From: Bacteroides oleiciplenus YIT 12058
GTDB taxonomy: Bacteria > Bacteroidota > Bacteroidia > Bacteroidales > Bacteroidaceae
Length of the DNA stretch: 64,000 nt
Direction: 5' to 3'
NCBI RefSeq assembly: GCF_000315485.1
Contig: NZ_JH992940.1
Location: 893,786-957,785 of the forward strand
Numbering within the stretch: the first letter of the stretch is position 1; the number at the start of each line of letters is the position of its first letter. The notes under the pieces were generated by a model. The model did no database searches. It was not told where the DNA came from and saw only the letters and a program-made list of their open reading frames with translations. A program made the position numbers and the translations under genes. This document shows, in pieces, positions 38,708 through 46,816 of this stretch.

Positions 38708-39190
38708 TTATTCTATCTCCTCAAATGGATAAGGATTTGCTTCAAAATTCCTCAGCTCCTCAATAATTCCTATTTGTTCTGTTGTCAAATTCTCCCTACC
38801 CCAACTATTAATAATAGCGTGAGCCTCCTGAAGCAAAACGTCTTCATATATCTCTCCATAACAATAAGCCAACAAACGAACTTTTAGTAAAGAAGCCGGA
38901 AGTTGTTCCAAGATATCAGAGATACGATCTAAAATTATTTGTTTCTTTTGCCCTTTATCTCCATTATCGTAGATAGTAGCATTATATCCCATTAAAAGGG
39001 CAAGACACAAATTAGCTTCTTCTTCGAGATCAAAACTCTTTTCTGAAAATAAGGAGTCAGATTTAACGAGAAGTTCTTTATTCAGACGGCAGAAATCATC
39101 GGAATAAATGGGGGCGGTATTTGTCTCCAAATACATAAAATCATGAGCAACTTGCTGAAGCTCAAGAGCACGAGAAAGTAAAGAGTTCAT
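38708..39190 (-). CDS. upxZ: UpxZ-family capsule regulator
   Basis: 160-aa alpha-helical acidic protein with the pattern of UpxZ: NSLLSRALELQQVAHDFMYLE at the start and LLMGYNATIYDNGDKGQKKQ in the middle, ending PYPFEEIE. In Bacteroides fragilis the second gene of each capsule operon encodes a UpxZ that inhibits the UpxY proteins of other loci and so limits expression to few capsules at a time. Position right after upxY and size agree. No enzyme motif. Confidence 0.87.
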   Translation of the reverse strand: MNSLLSRALELQQVAHDFMYLETNTAPIYSDDFCRLNKELLVKSDSLFSEKSFDLEEEANLCLALLMGYNATIYDNGDKGQKKQIILDRISDILEQLPASLLKVRLLAYCYGEIYEDVLLQEAHAIINSWGRENLTTEQIGIIEELRNFEANPYPFEEIE

Positions 39191-39286
39191 CTTTGTATTG
39201 AGTTTTTATTATTTACTGGCAAGAAAGAAGATCTTTCGACAGGTTCAGGATGACCAAGGTGTCAACACTATTGATAAATATTGATT

Positions 39287-39823
39287 TCAGTCTTCAATTA
39301 TCTTCAAATAAGATTTAGGAACCTTGATGCTCGCTACCAAAACACCTGTAATGCGGATAACAACATAGGTTTTATTAGCTACTGTGGCTATTTCACCTTC
39401 AATGCCACTAAATTCGCCTTTAACAACTGTAACCTTCTTGCCGATGGTGAGAGGTTCGTTGTCGAAACTAACGCCTTCTGGGTTTAAATCCATCACGAAC
39501 ATGAAGTCTTGCATTTGCTTGTCGGGAACTACCAACATGGAATGTGTGGAAAGGTCTTTCATATAAAAGACTTGAACACCATATATGTTGGGGATGTCGC
39601 AAGCGGACTGCTTGGTAGCATGAATAAAAATCAAACCACGCGCAACAGGAACTACACTACGTTTCCGGCGATATTTTAATTGTGTGACTATAGTACAGGT
39701 AGGAAGATAACATTCCACATCCATTTTTCCCTCTAAATTCAGTTTTTCGATACGCTTCTGAACAGCAAACTCCTGTTTGCTTAGTGTACGAGCTGCAAAC
39801 CAATATTTCTGTGTTTCAGACAC
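39287..39823 (-). CDS. upxY: UpxY-family transcription antiterminator (NusG-like)
   Basis: 178 aa from a GTG start. An N-terminal NusG (NGN) domain (about 6-105) has WFAARTLSKQEFAVQKRIE and LKYRRKRSVVPVARGLIFIH; a C-terminal KOW domain (about 123-160) has VTVVKGEFSGIEGEIATVAN. First gene of the capsule operon. UpxY proteins act on their own locus, stopping premature termination in the leader of the long CPS transcript. The leader and invertible promoter lie upstream (39824-40178). Locus-specific NusG paralogue, not the housekeeping nusG. Confidence 0.95.
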   Translation of the reverse strand: MSETQKYWFAARTLSKQEFAVQKRIEKLNLEGKMDVECYLPTCTIVTQLKYRRKRSVVPVARGLIFIHATKQSACDIPNIYGVQVFYMKDLSTHSMLVVPDKQMQDFMFVMDLNPEGVSFDNEPLTIGKKVTVVKGEFSGIEGEIATVANKTYVVIRITGVLVASIKVPKSYLKIIED

Positions 39824-39973
39824 TTGAGAAAGTTTATTAGATGATAAGAAGTTTGTTTTGGGTACGCTTCGCGGCCCGATCGAGACATTTGCTCTTTCAA
39901 AACCGCACTAGCATATAAATGCTTATAAATAGATGTTAGCGAACGAACTACAAGTAAACAAGCGTCTTTTAAT
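39824..39973 (-). promoter_or_regulatory. upxY 5' leader region
   Basis: About 150 bp between the invertible segment and upxY. No consensus promoter on the minus strand is seen here, so transcription of upxY should start inside the invertible segment when that is in the ON orientation. It contains a short dyad CGAACGA (39940-39946) matching TCGTTCG (39973-39979) at the inverted-repeat arm, and GCAT/ATGC near 39911-39922. In other loci this leader is where UpxY acts. Confidence 0.5.
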
Positions 39974-39990
39974 CGTTCGTTTAATGGGCG
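39974..39990 (+). repeat. left inverted repeat of invertible promoter segment
   Basis: CGTTCGTTTAATGGGCG is the exact reverse complement of 40162-40178. Including AA outside a single mismatch the arm is 20 bp (39971-39990) with 19 matches. AATCGTTCGT here differs by one base from the AAACGTTCGT core of the other arm. Confidence 0.9.
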
Positions 39991-40161
39991 TCAAGATTTA
40001 GAAAAATTTCAAAACAGGAAAAAGAATAAAAGAATGAATATTAACGGATATTTTTATAACTTCTTTGTCGTTTATAATCAAGCTGTTAGTCTCGATTTTA
40101 TCCTATTAAAAAAGATTTTTCATCAAGCATTTTGTCATTCAAAAAAAGACCTTTATCTTTG
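39991..40161. other. invertible DNA segment carrying the capsule promoter
   Basis: 171 bp of AT-rich non-coding DNA between the inverted-repeat arms. It contains one consensus promoter (40131-40161), which abuts the right arm and reads rightward as the sequence is given, away from upxY. On inversion the same promoter would abut the left arm and read into upxY, leaving a leader of about 160 nt. This is the arrangement known for phase-variable capsule promoters of B. fragilis, inverted by the serine recombinase Mpi. No recombinase gene is in the window. Confidence 0.85.
40131..40161 (+). promoter_or_regulatory. capsule promoter, in OFF orientation as shown
   Basis: TTTG (40131-40134), 19 bp, TATCTTTG (40154-40161): a perfect match to the Bacteroides sigma-ABfr consensus. 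The -7 box touches the right inverted-repeat arm, so the transcription start would lie inside the repeat, near 40168. Direction is rightward, away from the capsule operon. Confidence 0.85.
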
Positions 40162-40178
40162 CGCCCATTAAACGAACG
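40162..40178 (-). repeat. right inverted repeat of invertible promoter segment
   Basis: CGCCCATTAAACGAACG, the exact reverse complement of 39974-39990. On the minus strand the extended arm begins AAACGTTCGT, which fits the ARACGTTCGT core reported for Mpi-controlled sites. Confidence 0.9.
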
Positions 40179-40360
40179 TTTTTTGAACACCCATAAAAAC
40201 ACATAATAGCACACTATAAATCAATGCATTATTTACAATTCTAAACAACTTATTTTTATCATATTTCTTTCCCTAACCCTCTGTTATTCAATATTATTTT
40301 ATACTTTCGCAATTTTTAACCACGTTAATATCAATTAACGGGTATATAATCATTAAAGCT

Positions 40361-40770
40361 ATGACAGAAATTAAAAAAGTGAGAAGCTGAACAAGAATCA
40401 GCAGAGAAGTAAATCGTACAAATCTGAAAATCAGAGAAAAGGCGATAGTAAGAAACAAAAAAGAGTAAGTGTTGTAGATGAAAGTCTATTACCCCTTCGG
40501 GTATATTATGGCGATAATACCCATCTTTATGTAGGTTATCTGAGACACTTTAAGTTAGGTGGTTTTGAATGTATGGGAATCAAAACAATCAGCGATTTAA
40601 CAAAGTGGATATACGGTTTAGAAATGATGCGAAAACACGAGAAAGGAGAACGCAAACCACTAAAGTACAGCAGTCTAAGTACAGAGATTGATAAAGTATG
40701 GGCAGTGATACAAAAGGAAGATACCGAACACATAGATCCATACGGATATGATGTAAGAATAAATCATTGA
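40361..40770 (+). pseudogene. hypothetical protein, frame broken at an A6 tract
   Basis: An ATG at 40361 opens MTEIKK and stops at 40388. The frame one base back is open from the A tract to 40770 but lacks a good start until the ATG at 40573. Adding one A to the A6 run (40373-40378), or a -1 slip there, joins the two into a protein of about 136 aa: a Lys/Gln/Ser-rich basic N-terminus (MTEIKKSEKLNKNQQRSK...) then a conserved-looking body (LLPLRVYYGDNTHLYVGYLR, LGGFECMGIKTISDLTKWIY). The segment before 40573 clearly looks coding, so the short 65-aa product is unlikely to be the full protein. Family not recognised. It heads the rightward cassette. Confidence 0.55.
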
Positions 40771-40823
40771 TAGTTTACTCCAAAGAAAGGGCATAACTTT
40801 GCCCCCGTCAACCTGAATGTGGA

Positions 40824-40903
40824 AGGGCTACACCCTTTCAACCGGATGGTGTAGCCCTAAGCATAAAAGGGTGTAGCTATCCGAAGCAAAGGGTGTAGCC
40901 ATC
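40824..40903. repeat. 22-bp-period repeat cluster with one inverted copy
   Basis: The core GGTGTAGC occurs in direct copies starting at 40848, 40870 and 40892 (22-bp steps); two of them share AAAGGGTGTAGC (40866-40877, 40888-40899). An inverted copy, GGGCTACACCCTTT, lies at 40825-40838, so that AGGGCTACACC (40824-40834) and GGTGTAGCCCT (40848-40858) can form an 11-bp hairpin. It fills the gap between the broken frame and the DUF2693-like gene. No following T tract, so a simple terminator is doubtful. Confidence 0.75.
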
Positions 40904-40950
40904 ACAGAAGGTTGATTATTAAGTTTTTATGAACAACTAAAATTATTAAA

Positions 40951-41316
40951 ATGAAGAAGCAAACGTTGGGTCACCAACCAAATCATGTAACGAAAGAAGA
41001 AAGAGTAGAAAATCTATGGAAAAAACTTATCAGACAGGAAACCGATTTATCAGATGAAACTATCGCATGGATGACACGACGCATCCTGCAGTTGACAGAC
41101 TACATGGCATACGGATGTGCACTGATAGCCTACCGAAAACAGAATGGGGAATTCTATATGGCAAGAGGAACACTTGTGTATTATGAAGCCCACTTCCACC
41201 GAAAGTATGACATTGAACATATCCGAAACCACGTAGTGTACTGGGATATAGAACAACAGGGATGGAGAACGTTCCAGATTGAGAACTTCCTGGAATGGAA
41301 ACCGGTGGTAAATTGA
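40951..41316 (+). CDS. small SH3-like beta-barrel protein (DUF2693-type)
   Basis: 121 aa. After a polar N-terminus (KKQTLGHQPNHVTKEERVENLWKKL, given partly) the body has LIAYRKQNGEFYMARGTLVY, HVVYWDIEQQGWRTFQIENF and LEWKP, the pattern of the WYL-like or SH3-barrel DUF2693 proteins common in Bacteroides beside capsule loci and in integrated elements. No catalytic motif and no signal peptide. It sits 27 bp before the DUF4373-like gene, so co-transcription is likely. Function unknown. Confidence 0.7.
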   Translation: MKKQTLGHQPNHVTKEERVENLWKKLIRQETDLSDETIAWMTRRILQLTDYMAYGCALIAYRKQNGEFYMARGTLVYYEAHFHRKYDIEHIRNHVVYWDIEQQGWRTFQIENFLEWKPVVN

Positions 41317-41343
41317 GAATTGATAATTAAAAAATAAGAGATT

Positions 41344-42042
41344 ATGGACTCATATTTGATACATGACGCCAATGCAGGCAATAACTTTAAAATTATGATG
41401 ATGATACAGAAAGAAGGAATGAAAGGATACGGCATCTACTGGATGATACTGGAGTTTCTAAGAGTGCAGGATGGATATAAGGCGGACTTGAGAGTGCTGC
41501 CTATCCTGGCACAAAAGATGAGAGTAACAGTAGCTACTTTGAAGCGATTCATCTACGAGTCAGGACTCTTTAAAGTGGACGACACAACCTTCTCATCACC
41601 CGGACTCACCCGGCGCATGGGCCCACTGGAAGCCAAGCGCGAAGCCAATAGAGAGTCGGGCAGACGTGGAGGACTGGCTAACCAACAGAAAATCAGGCAA
41701 GGCATGCAAAGCGACGCTTTAGCTATAAATAAAACTAATAAGATAAATAACTCCCCCTCTATATCTCCCCAAGGGGAGACAGGAAAGAATGAGGAGATTC
41801 TTCTGGTTCCTCCGGAGTATGCACTCGACAAACAAACGCATAACTATGAGGGATTGATGGAAGAATTGAAGCGGCAAAAAGTGACTGTCGTCAAAGAAAT
41901 CAATGCCATCCTCAGACTGACGGATTTCGGAAAACTGAAAGGAAAGATTTGGAAGATTCTATATGACATCAACAACTCGCCACAAATGAAAGCAAGAATT
42001 GTGATGCCGGGAAAATATATTCTGAAGTTATTGCAAAACTAA
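41344..42042 (+). CDS. DUF4373/Lin1244-like N-terminal domain protein
   Basis: 232 aa. The N-terminal 90 residues (YLIHDANAGNNFKIMMMIQKEGMKGYGIYWMILEFLR) match the phage-replication-like domain called DUF4373 or Lin1244/Lin1753 N-terminal, a winged-helix fold often found in replication-initiation proteins. A polar linker follows (EAKREANRESGRRGGLANQQ), then a C-terminal region YALDKQTHNYEGLMEELKRQ and KGKIWKILYDINNS. Such genes lie next to capsule operons in many Bacteroides and in prophages. A DNA-binding or replication-related role is inference. Confidence 0.75.
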   Translation: MDSYLIHDANAGNNFKIMMMIQKEGMKGYGIYWMILEFLRVQDGYKADLRVLPILAQKMRVTVATLKRFIYESGLFKVDDTTFSSPGLTRRMGPLEAKREANRESGRRGGLANQQKIRQGMQSDALAINKTNKINNSPSISPQGETGKNEEILLVPPEYALDKQTHNYEGLMEELKRQKVTVVKEINAILRLTDFGKLKGKIWKILYDINNSPQMKARIVMPGKYILKLLQN

Positions 42043-42063
42043 AAGCTGGTCAGACAGCAAAAT

Positions 42064-42098
42064 AAAGCGGTTGTTTCCGGGCAAGAAGCAACCGCTTT
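42064..42098 (+). terminator. hairpin after the small-gene cassette
   Basis: AAAGCGGTTG (42064-42073) pairs perfectly with CAACCGCTTT (42089-42098), loop 15 nt. It lies 21 bp past the DUF4373-like stop. The tail is only weakly T-rich, so it is a moderate terminator candidate. Confidence 0.6.
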
Positions 42099-42235
42099 AA
42101 TCCATATAAAGCTATCATTCAAAAAACACCTATCAGAAAGCATTTCAACGCAAACAAAATTCTCTATTTTTTGTTATTTAGTATAAATCTAACAAATAAT
42201 GCTTAATTTCGCGAACTAAAAAATTTAAAAACAAG

Positions 42236-43357
42236 ATGAATATGCAATTAAAAAGAAATCTGATGTTTATGGTCTTAGGCCTGAGCACTTTAGCCGTATC
42301 GGCACAAAATACTCAATCTTCCGGGCAAGCCACAGAAGAAAGTAATACAACGTTCAAGCCTCATTGGTACATGCAGGTACAAGCAGGTGCAGCAGAAACT
42401 GTTGGTGAGGCAAGTTTTAAAGACCTGATATCTCCCGCAGCAGCTCTTTCTGTCGGATATAAGTTTACTCCTCTGTGGGGAATACGTGCCGGTGCGAGTG
42501 GCTGGCAGGCAAAAGGAAAATGGGCGGTACTTTCTGACTCATACAAGTTCAACTATCTGCAAGGAAATGTAGATGCCACACTCGACTTGAGCAACCTGTT
42601 CTGTCATTACAATCCCAAGCGTTTCTTCAATGCTTATATGTTTTTGGGAGTAGGCGTTGCCGGTGGATTCAATAATGATGATGCAGTTGCATTGAACAAT
42701 GCTGGTTATGATATGCAGTATCTTTGGAGCGGCAAAAAAATCTTTGTAGCCGGTCGTGGCGGTTTGGGTGCCAACTTACGCCTGAGCAAGCATGTGTCTT
42801 TCAATCTTGAAGTGAATGCAAATGTTCTGTCGGACAAATTCAACTCCAAGAAGGCTGACAATGCTGACTGGCAGCTTAATGCACTGGCCGGTTTTACGTT
42901 CAAGTTTGGAAAGAGTGGCAAAAAGGCGAAACCGGTGGTTACTTACACTCCGGAACCGGTAGTAGAAACTGTAGTAGAAGTGAAAGAAGAACCGGCTTAT
43001 GTTCCTGCACCAGTGGAAGAGAAGAAAGAAGAAGTGAAGCCTCTGACTGAAAATATCTTCTTCAAGATTAATTCTGCTGTTATACGTTCCTCTGAAGAAA
43101 GCAAAATTGCCAATTTAGTTGCATTCCTGCAAAAGAATACAGAAGTAAAAGTCTCCATTTGTGGATATGCAGATGCTGCAACCGGTACTCAAACCATCAA
43201 CCTGCGCCTCTCCAAAGAACGTGCTTTAGCTGTTGAGAAAGCTTTGAAAGCAAAAGGTATCGCTGCCGACAGAATCGTGCTCGACTTCAAGGGAGATAAG
43301 GTACAACCTTTCTCTACAAATGATGAAAATCGTGTAGCAATCTGTATCACTGAATAA
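42236..43357 (+). CDS. OmpA-family outer membrane protein
   Basis: 373 aa. A signal peptide ends near VSAQ (residue 23). An N-terminal beta-barrel region (about 35-225) shows alternating strands (HWYMQVQAGAAETVG, FNAYMFLGVGVAGGF, VSFNLEVNANVLSDKF, LAGFTFKFGK). A Pro/Glu/Val linker (about 230-265) leads to a C-terminal OmpA peptidoglycan-binding domain: ENIFFKINSAVIRSSEESKI, VSICGYADAATGTQTINLRLS and RVAICITE, slightly degenerate from the usual NxxLSxxRA. It anchors the outer membrane to the cell wall. Monocistronic with a strong terminator. Confidence 0.92.
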   Translation: MNMQLKRNLMFMVLGLSTLAVSAQNTQSSGQATEESNTTFKPHWYMQVQAGAAETVGEASFKDLISPAAALSVGYKFTPLWGIRAGASGWQAKGKWAVLSDSYKFNYLQGNVDATLDLSNLFCHYNPKRFFNAYMFLGVGVAGGFNNDDAVALNNAGYDMQYLWSGKKIFVAGRGGLGANLRLSKHVSFNLEVNANVLSDKFNSKKADNADWQLNALAGFTFKFGKSGKKAKPVVTYTPEPVVETVVEVKEEPAYVPAPVEEKKEEVKPLTENIFFKINSAVIRSSEESKIANLVAFLQKNTEVKVSICGYADAATGTQTINLRLSKERALAVEKALKAKGIAADRIVLDFKGDKVQPFSTNDENRVAICITE

Positions 43358-43380
43358 GCTACTAAGAATAAAACCTTTAT

Positions 43381-43437
43381 AAAAAGGAGCTGTACTGTAA
43401 CCCTGAAAACAGAGTCAAACAGTACAGCTCCTTTTTT
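43381..43437. terminator. strong bidirectional terminator between ompA-like and hybrid kinase genes
   Basis: 18-bp perfect stem (43381-43398 with 43419-43436), core GGAGCTGTACTGT, flanked by A5 and T6. It lies between convergent genes and can stop both. Confidence 0.92.
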
Positions 43438-43453
43438 ATTAGCAATATTAGTA

Positions 43454-46400
43454 TTACATGAAGATCAATTGCCTTTTCAGTAAGTCTATGATATCCCTCT
43501 GCAATTTCTGCGCATTGATAGGTTTGGAGGTATATGCATCGAAACCACTGTTCAGGATGCGTTGTTCATCTTCGGCATAAACATAAGCCGTCACTGCCAT
43601 AATCGGGACAGTCGGCGATATTTCTCGTATCATCTGGGTAGCTTCATATCCGCTCTTCTTAGGCATATTGATATCCATCAATATCAAATGAGGGTTATAC
43701 TTTTTAAACAACTCCACAGCCTCTTCCCCATCCCATGCATGGAGGATATTATATTGATTCTTCAGGATTGACTCGAACAACTGGAAATTGCTGCTATTAT
43801 CCTCGGCAATTAAAACAGTCAGTTTATTCTCTACCTTCTGCATCCGGTGCTCTTTCTGCTCTTTCACCGATTTCAACGCCACAGGACGATAAGGAAGAGT
43901 AAACCAGAAAGTAGAGCCTTTACTCACCTCAGATTCCACTCCTATCTCGCCTCCCATATGTTCAACAATACTCTGACAAATGGAAAGTCCCAGACCTGTG
44001 CCTTGGGCAAAAGAGTCAAGTTTCACAAAACGCCCGAACACGCTGTCTTTCTTATCATCTGCTATTCCGCATCCCGTATCCGTAACATAGAAGTACAGGA
44101 AGTCGGTATCCTTGAGATGATAGCCGAAAGTGATGCTGCCATCAGAGGTGAACTTCATTGCATTATTCAGCATATTCGTAACTACCTGCGTCAGCCTGTT
44201 CTTCTCAATGCTAACGGAACAGTCCGGCATTTCCGGCATATAGTGGATGGGGACGGCTGCATTCTTCTGACGCAGTTGTGCAGACGCTTCCATCTCTTTA
44301 AAGAGAGCGTTCAGGTCTAAATCCGAGTAAATGAACTCAAGCGTCCCTGCCTCTATTTTAGAAAGATCCAGAATATCGCCAACAAGTTGCAGCAACAATG
44401 TATTATTGTTCTCAATGATATTGATGTACTCTTCCTTCTCCTCTTGTTCTTCCGCGTCTGCCAGAATACTAGAAAAACCGACAATCGCATTTAGAGGAGT
44501 ACGTATCTCATGGCTCATATTAGCCAGGAAAGCTGATTTCAAACGGTTGGATTCCTCAGCCTTCTCTTTGGCCATAATTAAGTCCTCCTCCATTTTCTTT
44601 CGTCCGGTTATCACGAGCGAAGAACCAATCAAAGTAATCGGCTTGTTGTTTTCGTCTCTTTTATCCACCGTAGCCTGAGCCTCAACCCATTCATAGCGTG
44701 CAACTCCATTCTTACGAACCACCACACGGTATTCTTCCTTAATCTTGGAAACATTGCCTTCCGTCAGTTCTTTATATGCTTTCTTCACCCGGTCCCTGTC
44801 CTGCTTGCAGATTTTAGCAAAATATTGATAATCGGGCACGGAAAGCTGTTCTTCATTGACCATACCGTCGTCATGGCTAAGTTCCACCGGACGGTTGACG
44901 TCACAAAGCATAGTACCTTTTTCCAAATCCCACTTCCAGGGAACAATGTTTGCCACATCAAGAGACATTGATAATTTATGATTGGCAGAGCGCAACATCT
45001 GCTGGGTTTCAGCCAGTTCGGTATTGTCAACGCAGAATACATCGATGTATCCTTTATGTTTGGAGGGGGTCAGAATCACATTGAAATAATTACCGCCGGC
45101 TTCGCTGTAGTGCTGAAAAGAAAGTTCTTTTTGAGTAGATATAACCATACTATACAGATGAACCATCCTCTCAGTTCCCTTCGGATCTATTTCACTTCCT
45201 TTTTTACCGATGACCGGGCCTGATGATTTGAAGTACTTCTCAAAACGAGGATTGGCTTCTACCGTAAGATAATCCACCACCTTACCCGCCTGATCAAAAA
45301 TCAGTTGATGCTTCAGATAAACAATAGGCATATTCTCGAACAAACTATGATAGCTTGTCATCAGCTTTATCTGCTCGGCCTGTTTTCTTCTTACCTTATA
45401 CATCCACCACATCCACATCCACATAAACAAAAGGACAATAGCTACAATTGCCAAGATAATGCCATATTTATGTTGCTGCCAGAAAGTAGGCGGCATCATA
45501 TAAAAAACGGAATTGGGAGGACACAGTTTTGTCGATAGGCCGGCTTCTACAAGATCGTGATAATTGAACATGGGAATGGGAGTGCCACAGCTAACCATCT
45601 GTGCCCCTATTTTATTTTCACCGGATAAGACATTGCCCACAATCTCGATAACTTTCTTTCCAATCGTTTTTTCATCAAAGAAATAACCACCTACCAAGCC
45701 ATTCCGTTGCAATCCGGTATTATCTAACGAGAATATAGGGGAAGAGGAATAATAACTAAGAATCCTGGAAATGTTGTTAGTCAATACGACGTTTCCATTT
45801 TGTACATCCTGCTGATACCACGAGCAAAAGAGAACTCCGCTATTTTCCTCCGCATGATTTAATGAATCAGCCAGTGCATCGGTGGTCATATCGCCGGCAA
45901 CATAATTTTTTAGTTCCAATTCCGGGAAATCTTTACTCACAATCTCCTCCAAATCCGAACGGAACTGGGCACTGATATAACGGGCATCCGATAAGAAAAT
46001 CAACTCGTCCATTTTCGGCATTAAATCCTGCATCAACGAAATCGTTTCTTTAAGATAGGCAGGTACATAGAATACAGTTAATGAAAGGTCTCCTTTATAA
46101 TCTTTCAGAGGAGTTCTCTCTCCCACCGGAATTGCCTGTCTTTTTAAATAAGCCTCTTGCGGACCGACATAATCTGTCTCCGTACAAAGTATAACAGGGA
46201 CGTCTTTCCACTGTTTTTCTATATCACCTTTCAATAAGCCCCAGGAAGCACTACCTAAAAGAATCAGAAGTCTCGGAGGATTGTCTGCATATTTTTCAAA
46301 GAGTCTTTTTTCGTATTCCGACAAATTTTCTGTATTTTGCAATTGCATAAATTGACTCCCCATATGCTCAACATCTACCACATAAGGAGAATTTTTATGC

Positions 46401-46627
46401 TGGAAAGAATTATAAATGGGTATAATAAAGTCGTTACTCCATCGGGAAGATCCGGTATATGCGTTGAGGATCAATATTCTATCTTCACTTCCCGGCTTAA
46501 ATGTCGAGGAGCTTTCGCCCAATACATTAACGGTGTTTAACAGGAAGATTACTAATATAATAAATGTCTTGGCCATTTTATGCAAATATTCCATCAAAGT
46601 CATAGTTTGTTCTGTAAGTGTATCCAT
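43454..46627 (-). CDS. hybrid two-component sensor with periplasmic substrate-binding-like domain
   Basis: 1057 aa. N-terminal membrane segment (about 17-37), a periplasmic domain of about 340 residues resembling ABC_sub_bind (ILNAYTGSSRWSNDFIIPIY, PPRLLILLGSASWG, GGYFFDEKTIGKKV), a transmembrane helix near 393-412, two PAS-like regions (about 430-690), HisKA (NMSHEIRTPLNAIVGFSSIL), HATPase (DTGCGIAD, GTGLGLSICQSI) and a C-terminal receiver domain (LTVLIAEDNSSN, phospho-Asp in LILMDINMP, Lys in TSKPIN). It has no DNA-binding output, so phosphate must pass on. The N-terminal residues before MTLMEYL may be over-extended. A relative of the 762-aa kinase at 14466-16754. Confidence 0.92.
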   Translation of the reverse strand: MDTLTEQTMTLMEYLHKMAKTFIILVIFLLNTVNVLGESSSTFKPGSEDRILILNAYTGSSRWSNDFIIPIYNSFQHKNSPYVVDVEHMGSQFMQLQNTENLSEYEKRLFEKYADNPPRLLILLGSASWGLLKGDIEKQWKDVPVILCTETDYVGPQEAYLKRQAIPVGERTPLKDYKGDLSLTVFYVPAYLKETISLMQDLMPKMDELIFLSDARYISAQFRSDLEEIVSKDFPELELKNYVAGDMTTDALADSLNHAEENSGVLFCSWYQQDVQNGNVVLTNNISRILSYYSSSPIFSLDNTGLQRNGLVGGYFFDEKTIGKKVIEIVGNVLSGENKIGAQMVSCGTPIPMFNYHDLVEAGLSTKLCPPNSVFYMMPPTFWQQHKYGIILAIVAIVLLFMWMWMWWMYKVRRKQAEQIKLMTSYHSLFENMPIVYLKHQLIFDQAGKVVDYLTVEANPRFEKYFKSSGPVIGKKGSEIDPKGTERMVHLYSMVISTQKELSFQHYSEAGGNYFNVILTPSKHKGYIDVFCVDNTELAETQQMLRSANHKLSMSLDVANIVPWKWDLEKGTMLCDVNRPVELSHDDGMVNEEQLSVPDYQYFAKICKQDRDRVKKAYKELTEGNVSKIKEEYRVVVRKNGVARYEWVEAQATVDKRDENNKPITLIGSSLVITGRKKMEEDLIMAKEKAEESNRLKSAFLANMSHEIRTPLNAIVGFSSILADAEEQEEKEEYINIIENNNTLLLQLVGDILDLSKIEAGTLEFIYSDLDLNALFKEMEASAQLRQKNAAVPIHYMPEMPDCSVSIEKNRLTQVVTNMLNNAMKFTSDGSITFGYHLKDTDFLYFYVTDTGCGIADDKKDSVFGRFVKLDSFAQGTGLGLSICQSIVEHMGGEIGVESEVSKGSTFWFTLPYRPVALKSVKEQKEHRMQKVENKLTVLIAEDNSSNFQLFESILKNQYNILHAWDGEEAVELFKKYNPHLILMDINMPKKSGYEATQMIREISPTVPIMAVTAYVYAEDEQRILNSGFDAYTSKPINAQKLQRDIIDLLKRQLIFM

Positions 46628-46763
46628 TCTTTACCGGACACAGAGCAAAAAGGCTGTCTTACAGATGAATTATATTGCAAAACTAATTAAAAATCAGTGA
46701 TTTCATAGTTTTCGAAAAGAGATTTTTCATGTGAAGGTGAATTGAAAGCACTTGTCCGGTCGA

Positions 46764-46795
46764 TTTGCTTATCTCCCATATTCTGCGTACTTTTG
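46764..46795 (+). promoter_or_regulatory. sbcDC promoter
   Basis: TTTG (46764-46767), 20 bp, TACTTTTG (46788-46795) match the Bacteroides consensus. The box ends 21 bp before the ATG at 46817, which supports that start over an in-frame ATG at 46742. Confidence 0.75.
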
Positions 46796-46816
46796 AAAGC
46801 AGAAAACTGTATAAAC

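Noticed and set aside
39287..39823. Housekeeping NusG
   Set aside because: Sequence and position at the head of a capsule operon before upxZ fit the locus-specific UpxY family; the housekeeping gene normally lies with secE and ribosomal protein genes.
40824..40903. Possible CRISPR array
   Set aside because: Only three direct copies with a 22-bp total period, plus an inverted copy; there is no room for spacers and no cas gene.
40361..42042. Prophage or integrative element
   Set aside because: The DUF4373-like and DUF2693-like genes occur in such elements, but no integrase, attachment repeats or structural genes are present here.
46742..46816. N-terminal extension of SbcD
   Set aside because: A consensus promoter (46764-46795) lies inside it, and the family N-terminus begins at ATG 46817.
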